64,000 nucleotides of DNA from Atherix ibis (lineage: Eukaryota; Arthropoda; Insecta; Diptera; Athericidae). Positions 1 to 8,266 of the stretch are shown here, one piece after another (the first letter of the stretch is position 1; every line of letters starts with the position of its first letter). The notes beneath the pieces were generated by a model that searched no databases, was not told the DNA's origin, and worked only from the letters and a program-made list of their open reading frames with translations. A program made the position numbers and the translations under genes. The stretch spans positions 53,761,667 through 53,825,666 of the forward strand of contig OY282610.1 in assembly GCA_958298945.1 (NCBI GenBank), read 5' to 3'.

Positions 1-491
1 AAAAAAAAACGAATTTTAATAAAGAAAACAATTAATTTTATGAATTTTTTCTCAAAATCAACAACAAAAATTTATCCAGAAAGGATATTCTCATTCCAAT
101 CGAAAAAATATGCATTGGAGAAGGTTTGCCTAAAAGTACGCAATGACACCATAAAAACCGTTCTAAAAACCCTAATTTTTATACAAACAAAACGAATTTT
201 AAGAAAGAAAACCATAAATTTTATGAATTTTTTCTCAAAATCACCAACAAAAATTTATCCAGAAATGATATTCTCATTCCAATCGAGAAAATATGCATTG
301 GAGAAGCTTTGCCTGAAAGTACGCAATGACACCATAAAAACAATTCTAAAAACCTTAATTTTTATACAAAAAAAATGAATTTTAAGAAAGAAAACCATAA
401 ATTTTATGAATTTTTTCTCAAAGCCACCAACAAAAATTTATCCAGAAAGAATTTTCTCATTCCAATGAGAATAATATGAATTGGAGAAGCT
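1..491 (+). repeat. HOR unit 0, partial (d-e-f)
   Basis: Begins in the A-run before a d monomer, then e (cgaatttt at about 193) and f (from 376). The f monomer is the diverged copy with AAAACCACC or AAAGCCACC, AAAGAATTTTCTC and AATGAGAATAATATGAATTGG that leads into the U module at 492. Confidence 0.9.
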
Positions 492-560
492 TTGCCTGAA
501 AGTGCACAATCATACCCCAAACAAACATCTCCAAAAAACCACCATTTTCATAGAGAAAAA

Positions 561-717
561 CAAATTTTAAGAGAAAGTGGACTCAGTGTAATAATTGTTG
601 CCTCCTATTTTTTGAGAAAACTGGGTGCCTGGTGTAAAAATTGGATTTTTGTGAATATTGTCACAAATTTTCGAATTTTTGTGGTTTTTTGCATATCTTT
701 AGGTGGTCAATTTATTT
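561..717 (+). repeat. U module (representative copy)
   Basis: About 157 bp between the f monomer and M1 that does not align convincingly with the canonical monomer. It is present once per HOR unit and nearly invariant. It carries an imperfect 22-bp dyad at 662-683 and ends in TTTTGCTTTCAG, which looks like a 3' splice site but has no supporting exon. It may be a very diverged, shortened monomer (ATTTTTTGAGAAAACT faintly resembles ATTTTTTCTCAAAATC) or foreign DNA trapped in the array. Confidence 0.75.
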
Positions 718-900
718 TGCTTTCAGTAAATAAAAAATTTAATTTTAGGCAATTTTTTTTTAATAGTGCTCACAAAAATTTATTCTGAAAGGATATTCCT
801 TTTTCGATCAGGATAATATGGATCTAGAAGGCTATGTTAAAGTGTATGTAATGAAACCATGAAACAAATTGCCATTTTTATCCAAAAAAGCAAACTTTAT
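718..900 (+). repeat. Diverged monomer M1 (representative)
   Basis: Aligns with the canonical monomer through ACAAAAATTTATTCTGAAAG, GATATTC, then GATCAGGATAATATGGAT, TAGAAGGCT and GTAATGAAACCATGAAA. Spacing to the next diverged monomer is about 179 bp. Boundaries are approximate. Confidence 0.75.
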
Positions 901-1080
901 TTTTAAAAAAATACAGCGAACTTTAGGTATTTTTTTTTAAAACGCCTGGAAAAAATTTTCCTGTAAGGACTTTTTTAGTCCGATCAGGATAATAAGAATA
1001 ATTATTAGTTTCACATATGTATGCGCATTAACATCATTAAACAAATTTTCGAAAAAATTTCCTTTTTCATAGAAAAATAG
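901..1080 (+). repeat. Diverged monomer M2 (representative)
   Basis: Most diverged of the three. The match is seen in GGAAAAAATTTTCCTGTAAGGA, GATCAGGATAATAAGAAT and GCGCATTAACATCATTAAA. It contains a short inverted repeat, GGACT-TTTTT-AGTCC, at 967-981. Boundaries are approximate. Confidence 0.65.
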
Positions 1081-1264
1081 AAATTAAAAAAAAAATTTTA
1101 TGATCTTTTGGCAAATTTTTCTCAAAACTCCCACCGAAATTTATCGTGACATGTCATTTTCCTTCCAATCATTATATTAAGAGTCATAGAAGGTTTGCCT
1201 GAAAGTGGCGCAATGACACCACAAAATAAATTCTAAAAAACCTTAATTTTTATACAAAAAAAAA
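1081..1264 (+). repeat. Diverged monomer M3 (representative)
   Basis: Closest of the diverged monomers to the canonical type: TTTTTCTCAAAACTCCCACC, GAAATTTATCGTGACATG, CCTTCCAATCATTATATT, GAAGGTTTGCCTGAAAGTG and CAATGACACCAC. Its tail runs smoothly into the first canonical monomer. Boundaries are approximate. Confidence 0.8.
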
Positions 1265-1448
1265 CGAATTTTAATAAAGAAAACAATTAATTTTATGAAT
1301 TTTTTCTCAAAATCACCAACAAAAATTTATCCAGAAAGGATATTCTAATTCCAATCGAGAAAATATGTATTGGAGAAGCTTTGCCTGAAAGTACGCAATG
1401 ACACCATAAAAACAATTCTAAAAACCTTAATTTGTATACAAAAAAAAA
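1265..1448 (+). repeat. Canonical monomer type a (184 bp)
   Basis: Starts CGAATTTTAATAAAGAAAAC. Carries GTATTGG, CCTGAAAG, CAATTCT and TTTGTATAC. Normally the first canonical monomer after M3. Confidence 0.88.
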
Positions 1449-1632
1449 CGAATTTTAAGAAAGAAAACTATAAATTTTATGAATTTTTTCTCAAAATCAC
1501 CAACAAAAATTTATCCAGAAAGGATATTCTCATTCCAATCGAGAAAATATGTATTGGAGAAGCTTTGCCTGAAAGTACGCAATGACACCATAAAAACAAT
1601 TCTAAAAACCTTAATTTGTATACAAAAAAAAA
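1449..1632 (+). repeat. Canonical monomer type b (184 bp)
   Basis: Starts CGAATTTTAAGAAAGAAAAC followed by TATAAA. Otherwise like a, with GTATTGG, CCTGAAAG, CAATTCT and TTTGTATAC. Confidence 0.88.
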
Positions 1633-1816
1633 CGAATTTTAGGAAAGAAAACTATAAATTTTATGAATTTTTTCTCAAAATCACCAACAAAAATTTATCC
1701 AGAAAGGATATTCTCATTCCAATCGAAAAAATATGCATTGGAGAAGCTTTGCCTAAAAGTACGCAATGACACCATAAAAACCGTTCTAAAAACCTTAATT
1801 TTTATACAAAAAAAAA
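1633..1816 (+). repeat. Canonical monomer type c (184 bp)
   Basis: Starts CGAATTTTAGGAAAGAAAAC followed by TATAAA. Carries GCATTGG, CCTAAAAG, CCGTTCT and TTTTTATAC. Confidence 0.88.
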
Positions 1817-2000
1817 CGAATTTTAATAAAGAAAACAATTAATTTTATGAATTTTTTCTCAAAATCAACAACAAAAATTTATCCAGAAAGGATATTCTCA
1901 TTCCAATCGAGAAAATATGCATTGGAGAAGCTTTGCCTAAAAGTACGCAATGACACCATAAAAACCGTTCTAAAAACCTTAATTTTTATACAAAAAAAAA
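1817..2000 (+). repeat. Canonical monomer type d (184 bp)
   Basis: Starts like a (AATAAAGAAAACAATTAA) but carries the c-type right half: GCATTGG, CCTAAAAG, CCGTTCT. So it looks like an a/c recombinant. This copy has AAAATCAACAAC instead of AAAATCACCAAC. Confidence 0.88.
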
Positions 2001-2183
2001 CGAATTTTAAGAAAGAAAACCATAAATTTTATGAATTTTTTCTCAAAATCACCAACAAAAATTTATCCAGAAATGATATTCTCATTCCAATCGAGAAAAT
2101 ATGCATTGGAGAAGCTTTGCCTGAAAGTACGCAATGACACCATAAAAACAATTCTAAAAACCTTAATTTTTATACAAAAAAAA
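2001..2183 (+). repeat. Canonical monomer type e (183 bp)
   Basis: Starts CGAATTTTAAGAAAGAAAAC followed by CATAAA. Diagnostic AGAAATGATATTCTC, with GCATTGG, CCTGAAAG and CAATTCT. It ends in a shorter A-run, giving 183 bp. Confidence 0.88.
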
Positions 2184-2275
2184 TGAATTTTAAGAAAGAA
2201 AACCATAAATTTTATGAATTTTTTCTCAAAACCACCAACAAAAATTTATCCAGAAAGAATTTTCTCATTCCAATG
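2184..2275 (+). repeat. Canonical monomer type f, interrupted
   Basis: Left half of an f monomer (TGAATTTTAAGAAAG, AAAACCACC, AGAAAGAATTTTCTC). It stops at CCAATG, where the retrotransposon begins, and resumes at 9197 with AGAATAATATGAATTGG. Confidence 0.9.
2271..2275. other. Target site duplication, left copy
   Basis: CAATG immediately outside the left LTR, within an f monomer. Uninterrupted f monomers read CCAATGAGAATAATATG, which confirms that one copy is original. Confidence 0.95.
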
Positions 2276-2548
2276 TGAATATATCGCAATCAGTATTTGC
2301 GTATATATCTTTATACTATAACAATACTACGAAATAATACTACGATTTTTTTGTTTTCTTGCAAAATTTAAATTATTTTTATTTGACTGACTTCCACGAT
2401 GACTAAACTTGAAGTGACTCCACGGTTGAAGCCATTTTCTTAAATAACTGAGTGCCATACGCACACCAAATCAAATCCAATCAAACACGTTTAATTGCTT
2501 TTGTTTGACAAAAAATACATTCCACATTTGTGTAGTTGAGCAGCAACA
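2276..2548 (-). repeat. 3' LTR (left end on + strand)
   Basis: 273 bp. In element orientation it starts TGTTGCTGCTCAACTACAC and ends GATATATTCA. A base-by-base reading against the other LTR finds one difference: C at 2464 here, A at 9107 there. This LTR supplies the 3' end of the transcript, including the AATAAA signal. Confidence 0.96.
2388..2393 (-). terminator. Polyadenylation signal AATAAA in 3' LTR
   Basis: The minus strand reads GTCAAATAAAAATAATTT, a canonical AATAAA. The same sequence is at 9031-9036 in the 5' LTR, as expected for an LTR element. Cleavage would fall a short distance downstream. Confidence 0.55.
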
Positions 2549-2558
2549 TTCTCCCCCC
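2549..2558 (-). other. Polypurine tract
   Basis: The minus strand reads GGGGGGAGAA directly against the start of the 3' LTR, the expected place for plus-strand priming. Preceding bases are AAC. Confidence 0.9.
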
Positions 2559-2578
2559 GTTGAGAACTATTTAAGTTC

Positions 2579-5500
2579 TTAACTTATTGGCAACAAAATT
2601 AATTTTGTTACTGGCCGTTTTAAAATGCTCCGCGCTGTTTTTATCGTTGCCACCCGTACCAGCCCGTCTTTTCCTGGATGAACTGCTGACACTCTTGCTA
2701 GTGGCCAAACTCCTGGAGGTAAATTGTCTTCCTTGAGTAACACCACGTCCCCTATTTTTATGTTTGCTGACACCGTACGCCATTTTTTCCTCTGTTGTAG
2801 ATTATGGAGATAGTCTCGTTTCCACCGCTGCCAAAAAGATTGTTGCAGCTTGGTTATTAGATTCCATCTCTCGCGCGCGTTAAGTTTTTTATCGAGAAGA
2901 CTTGGCTCCGAAAACGATACGATTGGTGATCCTATCAGGAAGTGACCCGGTGTCAGAACATCCAAACTGTCAGGATCGTTGTTGCAAACTGGAATCAATG
3001 GCCTTGAGTTAAGTTGAGCCTCTATTTGAATAAGTAATGTCGCAAGTTCCTCAAAGGTCAACAAATGATCCCCTATTACTCTTTTGATATGAAACTTTGC
3101 GGATTTTACCGTTGATTCCCATATGCCTCCGAAATGAGGTGCAGCTGGTGGAATCATGTGCCATCGGATTGAATGCGATGATAAGAAATGATGCACCTTT
3201 TCTTCATTGGTAAATGCTGCCTTATGTAATGAATCCAGTTTTCGTTGAGCGCCGATGAAGTTTGTGCCATTATCACTTTGGATCTGTGTTGGTACTCCTC
3301 TTCTCCCAATGAATCGACGCAGACAAGCGATAAATGCATCGGAAGTTAAATCGCTTACCAATTCAAGATGCACTGCTCTTGTCGTCAGGCAAACGAAAAC
3401 CGATAAATATGCCCTGTTTGATGATGCCTTGCGGCCCTTGTTCCATCTAATCATAAAGGGACCTGCATAATCAATGCCAGTGTGTGCAAATGGTCTCCCT
3501 GCAATTACCCGTTCGGTTGGCAAGTCTGCCATCAGTTGTGTGCTGGGGGTTGCTCTGTACCGGGTACAGACAACACAATTTAGTATTTCCCCCTTTATTT
3601 GCCGTTTACCATTTATTATCCAATAAAATTGGCGGATAATGTTGTGTAGTAGTGACTGACCTGCATGTAAGTACTTTAAATGAAATTGTTTTATTATAAG
3701 TTTACCAAAAATATGTTGCTTTGGTATAATGTACGGGTGCCGTGTATTATACGCACATGCTGAATTTGCCAGTCTGCCTAAAATTCTTACAAACCCATCA
3801 TCGTCCAAGAACGGGTTTAATACATACAAATTGCTTCTTTTTGGAATAGCTTGGTGATGTTTTAATCTGTTTATGTCTTCATGAAACTCTGTTTGTTGTG
3901 ACCATTTTATGCAAACTCTTAGGGCATCATCCAGATCCTGCGCTGTCAAATATCTAGTTGAGTGTGACTTCTTGAAGCGTTTACAATATGCAATAATTCG
4001 TATTATTTTGGATAGCGATGAATATTTCAAAAATAATTGATCTAATGTATCATTTGCAACCATAGTATGAAATGATGACGTCTCTGATTTTTTGCCCTCT
4101 GATTGCACCACTTTGTTGTCAACCGTAAATGATGAAATTGCCCATTCATTTGAATTCTTTACCAGCCAATCAGGTCCGTGCCACCATAACTTGTGATTTT
4201 TTAAACTATCTGGAGTAATGCCTCTCGACGCACAATCGGCAGGATTGTATTTTGTTGATATATGTCTCCATGATGATGATGGAATTATGTCCAATATTTG
4301 CGTTGTTCTATTGCCGACGTATGGTTTCCATTTGTTTGGATGCGATGACAACCAAGACAACACTACTGATGAATCAGTATAAGCGACAACCTTTGCTAAT
4401 TTGAAGCAATCCATTGATCTTACAAAATTGTAAATTTTCGCCAGTAAATGTGCTCCACACAACTCCAGACGTGGAATTGATAACTGTTTAATTGGTGCTA
4501 CTTTAGTCTTTGAATAAAGTAGATTTACATGAACGTGCCCACCATCATCGACTGTCCTTACGTATAAAACAGCTGCATATGCCAACTGTGACGAGTCACA
4601 GAAACCAATTAACTCAACGTTTGCATTTGGACCAGATCCGATCCATCGAGGAATTTGCATGTCCTGGAATAATATGAATTTGTTTCGCAAGTTGAACCAT
4701 CTTGTTGCCATGTCATGTGGTAATAATTCATCCCAATTGTACTTCTTTAACCACAATTCTTGAAATATGATCTTTACTGCTACAATACTTGGTGATAGAA
4801 ACCCCATTGGGTCGAAGATCCGCGCTGCTTCAGATAAGATATTTCGTTTGGTACACACCGTTTTTTCTTTTATATTTACCCTGAATGTAAAATAGTCATC
4901 ATCCACCTGCCAGTGCAATCCCAGAATCTTAACTGAATTTTGCCCATTATTCAGATCAAGTATTGACGTTGCTAATTTCTGTTCATCAATTGACGCCAAT
5001 ATTTCTGATGAATTAGAAATCCATTTTCGAATAGGAAATCTACGTGCATACAATAAACTTGAGACTCCCCTATGTAGGTCAATCACTTCGTTTACAGTGT
5101 GCCCACCCGATATAAAATCGTCCACATAGAAATCGTTGAGAATTGCTTTTGATGCGACTGGATCTGATGACGCACAGTCTAATCCTATTTGATTTAGACA
5201 ACGGGTAGCTAGAAATGGTGCGCTACTTGTTCCGTAAGTTACCGTTTTTAGTTTATAATGCTTGATTTGGTCATCCGGTTTTTCTCTCCATAATATTCTT
5301 TGATAGTTCTGGTCTGCTGTTTGGACCTCAATTTGACGGTACATCTTTTCGATGTCCCCGCACAATCCATATTTGTACCATCTAAAATTTATTAATATTG
5401 ACTGCAAATCACGTTGTATCGTAGGTCCAACTGCCAATGTTTGATTCAGTGCCACTCCACTTGTTGTTTTGTTTGATCCATCAAAGACCACTCTGCACTT

Positions 5501-8074
5501 TGTTGTTGAATTATCTACTTTGATGACGGCATGATGAGGTAAGTAATAACAATTTTGTTCATTTATTTTTAATTCATCGTCTGGCACTTGATCCATATGA
5601 CCAAGCCGTAAATATTCGTTGATGAAATCTCTGTACTGCCTGTAGAGATTACTATCAGCCTGCAGTCGTCTTTCGAGGGAAAAAAACCTAGATGCAGCTG
5701 ATCTTAATGAATCTCCCAGTTGTGATGACTCTGGAATGAATGGCAACGAAACCACAAATTTACCCCTTGCATTTACGAAATGATGATTTTTAAAATGATT
5801 TTCAGCAAATTCCTCTTCCACCGTATTTGTTGCTTGTAAACTAGGAACTTCTTCTATCTCCCAAAATTTTGTTATTGTCTGATCCAAGGGTGTGCTGTCC
5901 ATTATTGACACACACAGTGACTTGGCCTGTCCCTTACTTGAACTGAATTTTCCTGCCACCACCCATCCAAATAAGGTGTTCTGGAGTGTGGGAAACTCAC
6001 CCATATTATTAATCATTTCCGGTTTCAAAATGTCAAAGAAGTAGTCGGCTCCCAACAAAAGATCAATCCTTTTCGGACGATTGAAATCCTTGTCAGCTAA
6101 CTGAATTGACCGTAACCGGCTAAATTTGTCTACATTTATGTATTCTGATGGTAAATCTGTTGAAATCGTTTTTAATACAAACGCAGTGATGGTGACTTCC
6201 GACTGATCATGAAGCGATACCAGTCTGACCGTGACCATCCCCCTTGTGTTGACACTTCCAGCATTGGCAAGTCCAACTACAGTTAATTGTGATTTTGTTC
6301 TTGGGATCCTCAAGGTTTGGACCATTGACTCAGTCACAAATGACACTTGAGACCCAGAATCCAGTAACATATTTCCCTTTAAGTTGATGCCTGTAAATGG
6401 ATTACAGATTTGGACTTGTGCTGTTGGAAGCACACACATGACTGCCCCCGATGCTTTACACGATTGCATGGGCAAACCATTGTTTGGTTCATCATCGTCG
6501 GTTTTTACCGCTGAAGGTCGCCCAGACACATTGGTATCTCCCTTAACAACTTGTTGATTACTTTTATTTGATGTTAAGGACATGTCACCGCTCAGATACT
6601 TCGGGTCAGCAGAAGTCCCAACCTGTCCCGACATCATGTCAGTTGGATACGTAACTGACACCTTCATTGCTTGCGCCATTTGTGGCCCCACGGTCGGCGA
6701 ATTCGTTGACGGAACCTGTGTCCGTACTGATATTGGTTGGTTATGTAATTGATTATGGTTGTGGTTTTGCCGACTTAGGTCTTGTGCATTTCCCGAAGAG
6801 CTTGGGTTTGGTTTTGGTGCTCCAGTTCTTTCAAAGTGTAACAATGTATTATGAGCACGGTTACAGGTTTTACATTTCTTTTCCATCGGACAAACACCCG
6901 AATGATGACCCTCATTTAAGCAGTTGAAACATAACTTATTTGATGATACCACACCTCTTCTTTGATAACTTGACAATTGCAGAAATCTACTGCATTTATA
7001 TAACGGATGTTGCGCATTGCATAGTTTGCATGGTAAATTGTTGACAATGTTGCATTTTACCCTAGACTGATTTTTATTGGAATGCTGATTATCGTGTCTG
7101 TCTGTATTACCCTGTGAACTGGTTGCCTCCAAGATGATTCGTCTCTGGTCCAAAAAATTCACAAATTCCTCTATCGTGGGAAATATTTTATTTGGATCGG
7201 CATTATTCTCATAAGTTTTGGTGGTGTATTCCGCCCACAATCTTCGTGTGTCGTGGTCTAGTTTATCCAATAATATATGCACTAGCCACACATCCCTGCA
7301 CTTTGATTTGTCTATTGAATCTAATCCAGATAAGATGTTATCTACATTGTCTGATAAGATTCCTATTTCTGCTGCGTTGCCGTATTTTATTTGATGCTGA
7401 TTCATGAATGTATCGACATATGACGTCACTATCTTCCGATTATTACCGTAACGTTTTGTTAACTTGCTCCATGCCACATCATAATTTTCATTGGTAATTA
7501 ATAAATTTTCAATTAATAACAATGGTTCTGGCTGCAGCAATGCTCTCAAATATGTTAAACGTTGAATGCCGTTTAACCTTTTATCAGTGTGGATCTTGCT
7601 GAATTGATCATGAAAAGTCGGCCAATCCCTGTATTGCCCAGTGAAACTTTTTATATGGATTTTTGGCAACATTGACTCATATGACGTCCTCTGACCATTT
7701 GTAAATGTTTGTAAAGCACTCACCAAATCTGAATGTTCAGGTTTTTGGTCGCTATTGCTGTTGGATAACTCTTGGGATTTGTCTAATGATCGTAGTTTGT
7801 TTCTTTGTTTTAATAATTTTTCTTTTACAACAGCCACCCTATCCTCAAACTCATCATATTCGTACTCATAGCCCTCTAATTCACCCAAGGCATCATCATA
7901 CCTGATGAAACTTTCAACTACTTCATCGATTTTCGTTAATCGTATTTCGATGGCCTCGATTGTTGTGTGATCGCTTATTTCATTACCAAACTTTTCACAT
8001 TTTGCCATTGTTGCTTTGACTCTATCTCGCCCACGAACCCATGCCGACGGATCCACCAGTTTTTTTTTTGACAT
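2579..8074 (-). CDS. Gag-Pol polyprotein of BEL/Pao-type retrotransposon (1831 aa)
   Basis: A single intact frame. The start is the ATG at 8074, the first Met after an in-frame TAA at 8087-8089, with G at -3. Order of domains: acidic coiled-coil-like N-terminus (about 40-96); DUF1759 Gag region (from about 145); cysteine/histidine-rich region with a canonical CX2CX4HX4C knuckle (CFNC at about 382) and flanking CX2C pairs; DUF1758 aspartyl protease with LLDSGSQ (Asp572); Pao-type reverse transcriptase with GDIEKMY (Asp907) and YVDD (983-986); RNase H with Asp1160, Glu1204 and Asp1234; integrase H2C2 finger (HX4H at about 1462, CX2C at about 1500); DDE core Asp1535, Asp1601, Glu1653; DUF5641 C-terminal domain (about 1725-1825). 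No stop or frameshift interrupts it and all listed catalytic residues are present. It would make capsid, protease, RT/RNase H and integrase for cytoplasmic reverse transcription and nuclear insertion. Gag and Pol are fused in one frame. Confidence 0.96.
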   Translation of the reverse strand: MSKKKLVDPSAWVRGRDRVKATMAKCEKFGNEISDHTTIEAIEIRLTKIDEVVESFIRYDDALGELEGYEYEYDEFEDRVAVVKEKLLKQRNKLRSLDKSQELSNSNSDQKPEHSDLVSALQTFTNGQRTSYESMLPKIHIKSFTGQYRDWPTFHDQFSKIHTDKRLNGIQRLTYLRALLQPEPLLLIENLLITNENYDVAWSKLTKRYGNNRKIVTSYVDTFMNQHQIKYGNAAEIGILSDNVDNILSGLDSIDKSKCRDVWLVHILLDKLDHDTRRLWAEYTTKTYENNADPNKIFPTIEEFVNFLDQRRIILEATSSQGNTDRHDNQHSNKNQSRVKCNIVNNLPCKLCNAQHPLYKCSRFLQLSSYQRRGVVSSNKLCFNCLNEGHHSGVCPMEKKCKTCNRAHNTLLHFERTGAPKPNPSSSGNAQDLSRQNHNHNQLHNQPISVRTQVPSTNSPTVGPQMAQAMKVSVTYPTDMMSGQVGTSADPKYLSGDMSLTSNKSNQQVVKGDTNVSGRPSAVKTDDDEPNNGLPMQSCKASGAVMCVLPTAQVQICNPFTGINLKGNMLLDSGSQVSFVTESMVQTLRIPRTKSQLTVVGLANAGSVNTRGMVTVRLVSLHDQSEVTITAFVLKTISTDLPSEYINVDKFSRLRSIQLADKDFNRPKRIDLLLGADYFFDILKPEMINNMGEFPTLQNTLFGWVVAGKFSSSKGQAKSLCVSIMDSTPLDQTITKFWEIEEVPSLQATNTVEEEFAENHFKNHHFVNARGKFVVSLPFIPESSQLGDSLRSAASRFFSLERRLQADSNLYRQYRDFINEYLRLGHMDQVPDDELKINEQNCYYLPHHAVIKVDNSTTKCRVVFDGSNKTTSGVALNQTLAVGPTIQRDLQSILINFRWYKYGLCGDIEKMYRQIEVQTADQNYQRILWREKPDDQIKHYKLKTVTYGTSSAPFLATRCLNQIGLDCASSDPVASKAILNDFYVDDFISGGHTVNEVIDLHRGVSSLLYARRFPIRKWISNSSEILASIDEQKLATSILDLNNGQNSVKILGLHWQVDDDYFTFRVNIKEKTVCTKRNILSEAARIFDPMGFLSPSIVAVKIIFQELWLKKYNWDELLPHDMATRWFNLRNKFILFQDMQIPRWIGSGPNANVELIGFCDSSQLAYAAVLYVRTVDDGGHVHVNLLYSKTKVAPIKQLSIPRLELCGAHLLAKIYNFVRSMDCFKLAKVVAYTDSSVVLSWLSSHPNKWKPYVGNRTTQILDIIPSSSWRHISTKYNPADCASRGITPDSLKNHKLWWHGPDWLVKNSNEWAISSFTVDNKVVQSEGKKSETSSFHTMVANDTLDQLFLKYSSLSKIIRIIAYCKRFKKSHSTRYLTAQDLDDALRVCIKWSQQTEFHEDINRLKHHQAIPKRSNLYVLNPFLDDDGFVRILGRLANSACAYNTRHPYIIPKQHIFGKLIIKQFHLKYLHAGQSLLHNIIRQFYWIINGKRQIKGEILNCVVCTRYRATPSTQLMADLPTERVIAGRPFAHTGIDYAGPFMIRWNKGRKASSNRAYLSVFVCLTTRAVHLELVSDLTSDAFIACLRRFIGRRGVPTQIQSDNGTNFIGAQRKLDSLHKAAFTNEEKVHHFLSSHSIRWHMIPPAAPHFGGIWESTVKSAKFHIKRVIGDHLLTFEELATLLIQIEAQLNSRPLIPVCNNDPDSLDVLTPGHFLIGSPIVSFSEPSLLDKKLNARERWNLITKLQQSFWQRWKRDYLHNLQQRKKWRTVSANIKIGDVVLLKEDNLPPGVWPLARVSAVHPGKDGLVRVATIKTARSILKRPVTKLILLPIS

Positions 8075-8117
8075 CCCGCTTATTAATTATTAATGAACAC
8101 CAGCCCCGATTCAATAC

Positions 8118-8266
8118 AACATGCAGCCAGTTCACATAAAAAGCATTGACGATAGATATACCAAACCTGACTCTTCTTCTTAATACCAGATTTTCTTGGT
8201 AACCTAACTGTACATGCAAGACACGAATGCCAGCACAGCTTTTTTGCCTGGTAACAAAAATTATTG
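8118..8266 (-). repeat. Diverged older copy of the 150-bp leader repeat
   Basis: Aligns with the 150-bp units through CTTCTTCTT, CCAGATTTTCTTGGTAACCT, ACTGTACATGCAAGACACGA and TTTGCCTGGTAACAAAAATT, with many substitutions. It ends in the TTATTG variant found in copies 2 and 4. It is probably the ancestral unit from which the homogeneous array grew. The left boundary is approximate. Confidence 0.75.

Larger units (their letters stand above)
1..2275 (+). repeat. Satellite array, left part
   Basis: AT-rich tandem array of 183-185 bp monomers in higher-order units. It holds the end of one unit (monomers d, e and f) and a nearly complete next unit (U, M1, M2, M3, a-f). It stops inside an f monomer where the retrotransposon entered. 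Monomer types are told apart by the start of each monomer: TTTTAATAAAG in a and d, TTTTAAGAAAGAAAACTAT in b, TTTTAGGAAAG in c, TTTTAAGAAAGAAAACCAT in e and f. They also differ by GTATTGG or GCATTGG, CCTGAAAG or CCTAAAAG, and CAATTCT or CCGTTCT. No gene is seen. Confidence 0.97.

Noticed and set aside
40..378. ATG-started frames of 85-173 codons in canonical monomers
   Set aside because: They are the AT-rich monomer read through one to three copies. Frames depend on A-run length, end arbitrarily and show no domain or signal.
492..788. 98-codon frame repeated in most U modules (also 9221, 10843 and so on)
   Set aside because: It starts at TTG and has no ATG. It is broken by stops in units 19, 23 and 34 and by frameshifts in units 10, 16 and 37. 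The sequence identity is explained by satellite homogenisation.
2571..2783. 70-codon minus-strand frame overlapping the end of gag-pol, considered as an accessory or env gene
   Set aside because: It is a shadow in another frame of the DUF5641 region. No transmembrane or signal segment is present, and there is no space for env before the polypurine tract.
6667..6927. Plus-strand frames opposite gag-pol (also 3255, 7192 and 7705)
   Set aside because: Antisense shadows of a long coding frame, with no recognisable domains.
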